Shown here piece after piece: positions 42,937 through 49,798 of a stretch of DNA of 64,000 nt. Numbering within the stretch: the stretch's first letter is position 1; every line of letters starts with the position of its first letter. The notes under the pieces are model-generated. The model was given only the letters and a program-made list of their open reading frames with translations. It was not told where the DNA came from and did not search any database. The stretch spans positions 15,141,408 to 15,205,407 of the forward strand of contig NC_064046.1 in NCBI RefSeq assembly GCF_932526225.1, written 5' to 3'. This DNA comes from Nematostella vectensis (lineage: Eukaryota; Cnidaria; Anthozoa; Actiniaria; Edwardsiidae). Both the position numbers and the translations under genes were made by a program.

Positions 42937-42941
42937 CCATC
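42937..42941. other. Target site duplication, 5' side of LTR element
   Basis: CCATC here is repeated at 47018-47022 directly after the 3' LTR. Removing the element and one copy restores the normal satellite text CACCATCGGACTGG. Confidence 0.95.
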
Positions 42942-43133
42942 TGTAGTATTTATGTATGTTAAGAACCTTGAACATTACGTGTTGGGCTGCCTGTGTTATG
43001 TTTATTGTTGTACAGCGGTTTTACCCCATAGAATCTCTAGGGGCAGCCATCTTGCTTAGTTTTCGGTTTAGTTTTACAAGCTGTAGATTTATGTTGATTA
43101 AAGCCTCAGTTTAGAGGCATACCTTCTACCACA
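42942..43133 (+). repeat. 5' LTR (192 bp)
   Basis: Begins TGTAGTATTT and ends CTACCACA (TG...CA). It matches 46826-47017 with no difference I could find. No clear TATA box is visible. If priming is by the transcript's own 5' end, R begins near 43090-43091. ATTAAA at 43097-43102 is a possible poly(A) signal, so R and U5 would both be short. Confidence 0.95.
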
Positions 43134-43147
43134 ATTTAATCAACATA
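43090..43147 (+). promoter_or_regulatory. Predicted self-priming stem (RNA 5' end and primer site)
   Basis: TATGTTGATTAAA at 43090-43102 inside the LTR is the exact reverse complement of TTTAATCAACATA at 43135-43147, which begins one base after the LTR. The 32-nt loop between them has its own hairpin, GCCTC (43103-43107) with GAGGC (43114-43118). Tf1 and sushi-type elements prime reverse transcription from the 5' end of their own RNA paired to such a site. A tRNA-type primer site beginning TGG is absent. The arrangement is seen in the sequence; the mechanism and the transcript start are inferred. Confidence 0.7.
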
Positions 43148-43161
43148 TTTTCTGAAGTCCC

Positions 43162-46100
43162 ATGGATAAAGTACTGCGTCCTGAACGCCTAGAAACCGAT
43201 CCAAATAGCAGCACGGCCCAGAATGAATGGCTCCATTGGAAAAGGACCTTCGAGAATTTCGTACAAGTTCTACCTCAGACGGGCCTGGACAAGTTGACCG
43301 TTTTAACTAACTCTTTTTCTCCAACACTCTTCCAACACATCGAAGATTGTACGGAATACGATGCAGCAATTGAGGCGCTACAAGCCCTTTATGTTAGACC
43401 ACGGAATGAGATCTTCGCTCGCCATCTAGTTGCAACAAGACGCCAGCAACCATCGGAAAGCTTAGATGAGTACTTGCAAGCTCTGAAAACACTGAGTAAG
43501 GACTGTGATTTTAAGAGTGTAACCGCAGCGCAGTACAGCGAAGAGAGCATACGGGATGCGTTTATTACAGGTCTGCAATCCAACACAATCAGGCAACGAT
43601 TGTTGGAGAACAAAACACTTGATCTAAAGACCATGTTTGACCAGGCTCGAGCTCTGGAGTCAGCTATGAGGAGTTCAGAATCATATGGAGCACCACAGAT
43701 ACCTATAAATGCAGCACTACCTTGTAACAGCACCTCATTGTCAGCAGAACAGCCTGATGAGTCTACTGTAGCTACAATGAAACCCGATAAAGCTACTTGC
43801 TTTTTCTGTGGAAACAAGAAACACCCTCGACCGAAGTGTCCTGCCCTGGAGGCTATTTGCAACAAGTGTCAAAAGAAAGGCCATTTTGCTAAAGTTTGTA
43901 AAGGAAAGGCGGTTCCAAAAGAAAGAGTTTCGGCAGCAACTTGGTCCCCGACACTTGCCACATTGACAGCTAACCCACCAAAGTCCCTCTCTAAATCATG
44001 TGGTGTCGTCAATATCCAAGGATTGCGAGTCAAGGCCCTGTTTGACAGTGGGAGTAGTGAAAGCTATATCCATCCCAGTCTAGTAGAGCAAGCAAGTCTG
44101 ACAGTCCAGCCCTCATCTAGTACCGTGTCCATGGCAACCTCCTCGACAGGCGCCATCAAGGTTAGTGGTACTTGCACAGTTGATCTTACCTACCAAGGAC
44201 GGAGATATGAAGGCCTCAAGTTTTCTGTACTCCCTGGGCTATGTGCAGACCTCATATTAGGAGTAGACTTTCAGTCAAAGCACGAAAGTGTCATCTTCCA
44301 GTACAAGGGCTCCGAACCGCCCCTCTCCGTCTGTAGCTTCAGCACTCTGAATGTAGACCCGCCTGAGCCATTTGCAAACCTGACAGCAGACTGTCATCCT
44401 ATTGCCACAAAGTCACGCCGCTACAGCCAAGAAGATTCCACGTTCATTGATGAAGAAGTTAAGAGGCTGCTTAATGAAGGAATCATTGAGCCCAGCCGCT
44501 CTCCATGGCGAGCACAAGTTGTAGTAACCAAGGATGAGAATCACAAGAAGAGGCTAGTAATTGATTACTCACAGACCATCAACAGGTTTACCCTCCTCGA
44601 CGCATTCCCATTACCACGAATAACCGACTTGGTTAACCAGATCGCCCAGTACAAAGTCTTCAGCACTATTGATCTACGCAGTGCTTATCATCAGATCCCT
44701 CTCAAAGATGAGGATAAACCGTACACGGCATTCGAAGCTAGAGGTAACCTGTATCAGTTTAGCCGACTCCCATTCGGCGTCACCAACGGGGTGGCCTGCT
44801 TCCAGAGAGAGATGTCTAAGTTTGTGGAAGAGAACAATCTCAAGGCGGTCTTCCCTTATCTCGACAACATCACAATCTGTGGGAAAGACCAAGAAGAGCA
44901 TGATTCCAACCTTCAGAGTTTCCTTGAAGCTGCTAAGTGCAAGAACATCTGCTATAACAACGACAAGAGCATCTTCTCCACCAGGCGTCTTCCTATCCTT
45001 GGATATGTGGTTGAGGAAGGGAATATCAGTCCAGACCCAGAACGTCTACGCCCTTTACGAGAGCTACCCGTTCCAAGTGACTCAAAGTCTCTGAACAGAT
45101 GCCTCGGATTGTTTTCCTACTACTCACAATGGATACCCACATACTCGGATCGAATCAAGCCAATAACCTCCTGCAAGGTTTTTCCATTACCCGAGCCCGC
45201 TGTCGCGGCCTTTGAGAGTATCAAGAAGACGGTGGAGGAAGCTTTTGTTAGTGCAATCGATGAAAGCATTCCATTTGAAGTTGAGACGGATGCTTCAGAG
45301 GTGGCATTAGCTGCCACTCTCAGCCAAAATGGGAGGCCAGTTGCATTCTTCTCAAGAGCCTTACAGGGCAGCGAGCTCAAGCACGCCTCAGTTGAGAAAG
45401 AGGCACAAGCGATTGTAGAAGCTGTCCGACACTGGAGGCACTTCCTAACAGGGAGGCACTTCACTCTTAAAACAGACCAGAAATCAGTATCTTACATGTT
45501 TGACCAGTGCCACAAAGGGAAGATCAAGAATGATAAGATCATGCGGTGGAAGATCGAACTCTCCTGCTATAGTTTCGATATCATTTACCGTCCTGGTAAA
45601 GAGAACATTCCACCCGACACTCTGTCCAGAGCTACTTGCGCCACGTTGAGTGAAGATCCCCTCTACCAGCTCCACGAGTCACTCTGTCATCCAGGGGTCA
45701 CCCGACTCAACCACTTCGTACGCACCAAGAACCTCCCTTATTCCCTTGGGGAGATCAAGAGCATGACAAGTAAGTGTCCAGTTTGTTGTGAATGCAAACC
45801 ACAGTTTCATCAACCTCCCAAAGTTCCTCTCATTAAGGCTACTCAACCTTTCGAGAGGATAAACATTGATTTCAAGGGCCCCTTGCCAAGTAACAATGGC
45901 AACAAGTTCTTCCTCAATGTGGTTGATGAATATTCAAGATTCCCCTTTGTCTTCCCTTGTCCTGATGTGTCTACACCAACAGTGATCAAGTGTCTTACCT
46001 CCTTGTTTACGATGTTCGGTATGCCAGCCTATGTACATTCGGACAGGGGCTCCTCCTTGATCAGCCAGGAACTGCGAGACTTCCTGAATGAAAAAGGGGT

Positions 46101-46734
46101 AGCCACAAGCAGGACAACTGCTTACAATCCCGAAGGCAATGGGCAAGTGGAGAGGTATAATGGAGTGGTATGGAAGGCAATTTCAGCATCCCTGAAGTCT
46201 AAGAATCTGCCAGTAAAGCGCTGGCAAGAAATCCTCCCTGATGTTCTACACTCCATTCGTTCTCTGTTGTGCACGGCTACCAATGAGACACCCCATGAGC
46301 GATTCTTCGGTTTTCCCAGGCGATCCTCTTCCGGATCTTTCATCCCAACATGGATGAGTGAGCCTGGACCGGTCCTACTCAAGCGTCACGTCCGTGCAAG
46401 CAAGACAGATCCGTTAGTTGATGAGGTGGAATTGCTTCAGGCGAATCCTCACTACGCCCATGTGCGCTATCCAGACGGCCGAGAAACAACAGTCTCTACC
46501 AAGCATCTTGCCCCCAAAGGTGAAGTACCAACAATGTACCCACTCCCTCAAGTTAAGCCTACTGTTCCAGGTGAGCATCACCCTGCTACTGGTAGTTCCC
46601 CACCTTCCTCGGAGATAGAAGTGGAGATAGGTGTGGGCGAAGAAGTGCCACAGGTCAGTACAGGTCTTGATGGGCAGCCTCCCTTGCAACGTTCGGAGAG
46701 GACCCGACGTCCAGTGGACAGACTTAACCTCTAA
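43162..46734 (+). CDS. Gag-Pol polyprotein of Ty3/gypsy-type retrotransposon
   Basis: An uninterrupted 1190-codon frame fusing Gag and Pol without a frameshift. It starts at ATG 43162 (CCCATGG context), about 70 nt after the predicted RNA start. Gag covers roughly residues 1-205. Two CX2CX4HX4C zinc knuckles lie at 213-226 and 233-246. The aspartic protease has DSG at 295-297 and ILG at 365-367. Reverse transcriptase has D504 (STIDLRSAYHQ), LPFG at 536-539 and a YLDN box at 566-569 in place of YxDD. RNase H has D710, E747 and D772. Integrase has an HHCC finger (H838, H843, C872, C875) and D903, D961, E997 with the D-35-E spacing. An SH3-like piece ending near HLAP and a Pro- and Glu-rich tail follow. 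All catalytic residues are present except the second Asp of the RT box. The particle proteins would act in cytoplasm and nucleus to copy and insert the element. Confidence 0.95.
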   Translation: MDKVLRPERLETDPNSSTAQNEWLHWKRTFENFVQVLPQTGLDKLTVLTNSFSPTLFQHIEDCTEYDAAIEALQALYVRPRNEIFARHLVATRRQQPSESLDEYLQALKTLSKDCDFKSVTAAQYSEESIRDAFITGLQSNTIRQRLLENKTLDLKTMFDQARALESAMRSSESYGAPQIPINAALPCNSTSLSAEQPDESTVATMKPDKATCFFCGNKKHPRPKCPALEAICNKCQKKGHFAKVCKGKAVPKERVSAATWSPTLATLTANPPKSLSKSCGVVNIQGLRVKALFDSGSSESYIHPSLVEQASLTVQPSSSTVSMATSSTGAIKVSGTCTVDLTYQGRRYEGLKFSVLPGLCADLILGVDFQSKHESVIFQYKGSEPPLSVCSFSTLNVDPPEPFANLTADCHPIATKSRRYSQEDSTFIDEEVKRLLNEGIIEPSRSPWRAQVVVTKDENHKKRLVIDYSQTINRFTLLDAFPLPRITDLVNQIAQYKVFSTIDLRSAYHQIPLKDEDKPYTAFEARGNLYQFSRLPFGVTNGVACFQREMSKFVEENNLKAVFPYLDNITICGKDQEEHDSNLQSFLEAAKCKNICYNNDKSIFSTRRLPILGYVVEEGNISPDPERLRPLRELPVPSDSKSLNRCLGLFSYYSQWIPTYSDRIKPITSCKVFPLPEPAVAAFESIKKTVEEAFVSAIDESIPFEVETDASEVALAATLSQNGRPVAFFSRALQGSELKHASVEKEAQAIVEAVRHWRHFLTGRHFTLKTDQKSVSYMFDQCHKGKIKNDKIMRWKIELSCYSFDIIYRPGKENIPPDTLSRATCATLSEDPLYQLHESLCHPGVTRLNHFVRTKNLPYSLGEIKSMTSKCPVCCECKPQFHQPPKVPLIKATQPFERINIDFKGPLPSNNGNKFFLNVVDEYSRFPFVFPCPDVSTPTVIKCLTSLFTMFGMPAYVHSDRGSSLISQELRDFLNEKGVATSRTTAYNPEGNGQVERYNGVVWKAISASLKSKNLPVKRWQEILPDVLHSIRSLLCTATNETPHERFFGFPRRSSSGSFIPTWMSEPGPVLLKRHVRASKTDPLVDEVELLQANPHYAHVRYPDGRETTVSTKHLAPKGEVPTMYPLPQVKPTVPGEHHPATGSSPPSSEIEVEIGVGEEVPQVSTGLDGQPPLQRSERTRRPVDRLNL

Positions 46735-46800
46735 CCGAGGGGTGAATGTAGTATTTATGTTACGTTAAGAACCATGAACATTGAATGCCCCCGTGCTCAG
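46722..46800 (+). repeat. Partial duplicate of gag-pol end, purine tract and LTR start
   Basis: ACTTAACCTCTAAC occurs at 46722 and again at 46801, 79 bp apart. Each is followed by GAGGGGTGAA and TGTAGTATTTATGT. The first copy (LTR-like part 46747-46782) has one indel and two mismatches against the true LTR start, then 18 unrelated bases. The gag-pol stop codon lies in the first unit. Template switching during reverse transcription, possibly on a diverged relative, would explain it. Confidence 0.8.
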
Positions 46801-46814
46801 ACTTAACCTCTAAC

Positions 46815-46825
46815 AGAGGGGTGAA
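46815..46825 (+). promoter_or_regulatory. Polypurine tract before 3' LTR
   Basis: AGAGGGGTGAA abuts the 3' LTR, the position where plus-strand DNA synthesis is primed. One T interrupts the purines. A near copy, GAGGGGTGAA, lies at 46737-46746 ahead of the partial LTR-like duplicate. Confidence 0.75.
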
Positions 46826-47017
46826 TGTAGTATTTATGTATGTTAAGAACCTTGAACATTACGTGTTGGGCTGCCTGTGTTATGTTTATTGTTGTACAGC
46901 GGTTTTACCCCATAGAATCTCTAGGGGCAGCCATCTTGCTTAGTTTTCGGTTTAGTTTTACAAGCTGTAGATTTATGTTGATTAAAGCCTCAGTTTAGAG
47001 GCATACCTTCTACCACA
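46826..47017 (+). repeat. 3' LTR (192 bp)
   Basis: Same as the 5' LTR base for base by eye. The ATGTTGATTAAA stretch recurs at 46975-46986, giving ATTAAA as the likely poly(A) signal for the element's transcript. It is followed by the target duplication CCATC (47018-47022). Confidence 0.95.
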
Positions 47018-48082
47018 CCATCGGACTGGAGGTTACATTCGGGAAAAGCTTCAGGGTAACATTCGGGAATTTGTTTTACGAGTGTAACCTCCAAAAGGTT
47101 ACAATCGATAATTTTTTTTCCGAATGTAAATTCCAAAAAGTAACATTAGGAAGAATAAAACAGTATACTCGGAAAAAAAGGTATATCAACCTATCGAGCG
47201 CTATGCTCTATGTTAGAATCTACTTAATCAAGTTATCCAAGGAATCTAGTTAGTTCTTGTGTGCATAAAATATGTACAGGATCCTGAACAAAGCATGAGC
47301 ACATCAAAGATGCTGAGAGTACATAAAAATGTCCCTATACCTTCTTTTTATGTCATGACACAACAAGAACAGTATAATTAAGTATCGATATTTAAAAAAA
47401 AAATATAGAAAAAAAAATAGGCTATTAGCGGGAATCGAACCCAGGTCGCTGCGTTAGTAGTCAAGTGCCCGCAACGAAAGACTAACGTGGCATTGCTGAA
47501 GGGAATTGCAATGAAAATTACTTTTAATACTATTGGTATGGTAAACTATCCCAAGCAAAGTCACCATCGGGCTGGAGGTTACATTCGGGAAAAGCTTCAG
47601 GGTTACATTCGGGAATTTGTTTTACGAGTGTAACCTCCAAAAGGTTACAATCGATAGTTTTTTTTTCGAATGTAAATTCCAAAAAGTAACATTAGGAAAA
47701 ATAAAACAGTATACTCGGAAAAAAAGGTATATCAATCTATCGAGCGCTATGCTCTATTTTAGAATCTACTTAATCAAGTTATCCAAAGAATCTAGTTAGT
47801 TCTTGTGTGCATAAAATATGTACAGGATCCTGAACAAAGCATGAGCACATCAAAGATGCTGAGAGTACATAAAAATGTCCCTATACCTTCTTTTTATGTC
47901 ATGACACACCAAGAACAGTATAATTAAGTATCGATATTTAAAAAAAAAATAAAGAACAAAAAATAGGCTATCAGCGGGAATCGAACCCGGGTCGCTGCGT
48001 TAGTAGTCAAGTGCCCACAACGAAAGACTAACGTGGCATTGCTGAAGGGAATTGTAATGAAAATTACTTTTAATACTATTGG
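47018..48082. repeat. 547-bp satellite, array 2 (about two monomers)
   Basis: It resumes exactly where array 1 broke off (CCATCGGACTGG) and runs through two monomers to TACTATTGG, where the DNA transposon enters. tRNA-like modules lie at 47420-47491 (one acceptor change, GCTATTA) and 47966-48037. Confidence 0.95.
48080..48082. other. Target site duplication of DNA transposon (TGG)
   Basis: TGG here is repeated at 52853-52855. Deleting the element plus one copy restores ATTGGTATCG, the normal satellite text. A 3-bp duplication fits CACTA/EnSpm-type insertion. Confidence 0.85.
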
Positions 48083-48097
48083 CACGCCGGGCACAAA
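48083..48097 (+). repeat. Left terminal inverted repeat
   Basis: CACGCCGGGCACAAA, the exact complement of the right end. Confidence 0.9.
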
Positions 48098-48172
48098 GGG
48101 TCCTAAAATCGGCAATGTTCGCCTGTACTTTTGATCAGCGGATGCGCGCGTGAGTCTGGCGGGGTTTTCAAA

Positions 48173-48301
48173 ATGGTGGCTCGCTACAGTCGTGAAGAAG
48201 TGCTCGCTCTTGTCTTTGATGACAGTGATCCTGAATATAACGAGGATTATGAAAACCCTACGACAACGAAGACTGGCAAAAACTCTCGGCGGTTTTGCTT
48301 G
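48173..48301 (+). pseudogene. Coding-like fragment with acidic N-terminal stretch
   Basis: From ATG 48173 the frame begins MVARYSREEVLALVFDD and continues through an acidic DSDPEYNEDYEN stretch, then becomes low-quality T-rich sequence near 48300. Such a basic start followed by acidic Asp/Glu/Ser residues looks like the N terminus of a transposon-encoded protein, though I cannot name the family. A pyrimidine-rich tract and a CCAAG acceptor-like site lie at about 48300-48325. A second frame after it (from DKKEEV, about 48322-48588) also looks protein-like. They could be exons of one gene or remnants after deletion. An inverted, diverged copy of part of this fragment lies at 49425-49488. Confidence 0.4.
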
Positions 48302-48321
48302 TCCATTTTTTTTTTATTTCC

Positions 48322-48588
48322 AAGGACAAGAAGGAAGAAGTTCTGCACTTTTTTTCGATCCGTTTATTTAAGGTGTTTTGCGTTACTTTGTCCGGCTTCA
48401 CATCAGAAGAGGTGATTGGATTTTTCAAACGCCAGCTTAAAGAAATGAAGACCGGGCATAAGGTGTCCCTTTTTGTCTCCGAAAACAAGCAGCTGAGACT
48501 AGCATACAATACACGCCGATCGCAGGTTGTTCTTTCTTTTTATTATGGAGAATGGAACACTTGTGGAATTCCACAACACAAAAACTGA
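48322..48588 (+). pseudogene. Second coding-like stretch, function unknown
   Basis: An open frame following an acceptor-like TTTCCAAG reads DKKEEVLHFF, then a mixed charged and hydrophobic stretch including SEEVIGFFKRQLKEM, and ends at a stop in AAAAACTGA. The composition is more protein-like than its antisense frames. It is out of frame with the fragment at 48173, so splicing or a frameshift would be needed to join them. I do not recognise it. Confidence 0.3.
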
Positions 48589-48620
48589 CATTCTCGTTTT
48601 TACTGTTTTCTAACCTCTTT

Positions 48621-49359
48621 CCAAGGAACACTTCTATTCAAGGAACACCTCTATTCAAATGACACCTCTATTCAAGGGACACCTCTATACAAGGGACACC
48701 TCTATTCAAGAGACACCTCTATACAAGGAACACCTCTATTCAAATGACACCTCTATTCAAGGGACACCTCTATTCAAGGGACACCTCTATTCAAGGGACA
48801 CCTCTATACAAGGGGCACCTCTATTCAAGAGACACCTCTATACAAGGAACACCTCTATTCAAATGACACCTCTATTCAAGGGACACCTCTATTCAAAGGA
48901 AAACTCTATTCAAGGGACACCTCTATTCAAGGGACACCTCTATTCAAATGACACCTCTATTCAAGGGACACCTCTATTCAAGGGACACCTCTATTCAAGA
49001 GACACCTCTATACAAGGAACACCTCTATTCAAATGACACCTCTATTCAAGGGAAACCTCTATTGAAAGGAAACCTCTATTCAAGGGACACCTCTATTCAA
49101 GGAACACCTCTATACAAGGGACACCTCTATACAAGGGACACCTCTATTCAAGGGACACCTCTATTCAAGGGACACCTCTATTCAAGAGACACCTCTATTC
49201 AAAGTAAACCTCTATGCAATTGACACCTCTATTCAAAGAATACATCTATTCAGTGGCATATCTCTCCTTAACTCAAGGAATACTTTTGTTTTATGGACAA
49301 CTTTATTCAATGAACAACTCTATTCAAGTTACACCTCTATTCGAAGGGCACTTCTATCC
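48621..49359 (+). repeat. 17-bp minisatellite, block 1 (about 43 units)
   Basis: Unit ACACCTCTATTCAAGGG with variants CAAATG, TACAAGG and CAAGAG. It has internal higher order: the run TATACAAGGAACACC recurs at about 48719, 48839 and 49009, spacings of 7 and 10 units. Because 17 is not a multiple of three and the unit has no stop in any frame, a long open frame with a 17-residue period results. The last 150 bp are more degenerate. Confidence 0.95.
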
Positions 49360-49424
49360 AGGCAGACAATGTATTATTTTTAGTAAGATGAGATTCCTGA
49401 CGAAAAATAGATATTGAATTCAGT

Positions 49425-49488
49425 GCTTTTCTGCAGTCTCTGTTGTTGTATGGTTGTCATGATCCTCGTTATATTCAGGATCACTGTC
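49425..49488 (-). pseudogene. Inverted copy of the acidic coding fragment
   Basis: On the minus strand this matches 48221-48283. The first 27 nt (49462-49488) are identical and the rest is diverged. The frame is kept and reads DSDPEYNED, then diverged residues and a stop. It separates the two minisatellite blocks. Confidence 0.65.
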
Positions 49489-49798
49489 TATACAAGGGAC
49501 CCTCTATTCAAGGGACACCTCTATGAAATTGACACCTCTATTCAAAGAATACCTCTATTCAACGGCATTATCTCTCCTTAACTCAAGATAGAACCTCTAT
49601 GATATTCAAAGAACACTTTTGTTTTATGGACAACTTTATTCAATGGACATCTCTATTCAAGGGACACTTCTATTCAAAGGGCACCTCTATTTTATGGACA
49701 TTCTATTCTAGTGACACCTCTATCAAGGGACACCTACCAACAAGAGACACCTCTATTCAAGGGACACATCTATTCAAGGGACAACTCTAGTGAGGGAC
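49486..49798 (+). repeat. 17-bp minisatellite, block 2
   Basis: Degenerate units of the same repeat. Much of it matches the end of block 1 at an offset of about 309 bp (49211 region with 49520 region, sharing a GGCAT..ATCTCTCCTTAACTC stretch), so a piece of block 1 was duplicated and then drifted. Confidence 0.85.

Larger units (their letters stand above)
3788..42941. repeat. 547-bp satellite, array 1 (about 72 monomers)
   Basis: Tandem monomers of 543-552 bp, counted from the recurring TTTTACGAGTGTAACC at 3803, 4350, 4896 and so on to 42446. Seventy-two monomers begin here, one of them internally deleted at 14569-14572. Plus-strand order in a monomer: a GTTAC motif cluster; a T- and A-rich stretch; the palindrome CAGGATCCTG; the palindrome TGTCATGACA; two A-runs of variable length; a minus-strand tRNA-like module; and a linker ending CACCATC. 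Each monomer has HindIII (AAGCTT), BamHI (GGATCC) and ClaI (ATCGAT) sites. Two main variants alternate, and higher-order repeats are listed separately. The 60- to 68-residue open frames that recur begin at TTG, not ATG, and I do not regard them as genes. The stretch has no other gene. Confidence 0.97.
42942..47017 (+). mobile_element. Ty3/gypsy-type LTR retrotransposon, full length
   Basis: A 4076-bp element with 192-bp LTRs, a short leader, one gag-pol frame and a purine tract, inserted in a satellite monomer with a 5-bp target duplication. Domain order is Gag, two zinc knuckles, protease, reverse transcriptase, RNase H, integrase, which places it in Ty3/gypsy (Metaviridae-like) rather than Ty1/copia, where integrase comes first. 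There is no envelope frame. The frame is unbroken and the LTRs look identical, so the insertion is young and may be competent. No chromodomain is evident at the integrase C terminus, and I do not assign a clade. Priming appears to be by its own RNA. Confidence 0.95.

Noticed and set aside
3788-42941. CRISPR array
   Set aside because: The repeats are whole 547-bp monomers without unique spacers, in eukaryotic-type sequence.
43389-43865. 158-codon minus-strand frame opposite Gag
   Set aside because: A shadow of the gag-pol frame with no recognisable content.
48659-49036. 125-codon frame in the minisatellite
   Set aside because: It follows automatically from a 17-bp unit without stops. There is no start context or non-repetitive flank.
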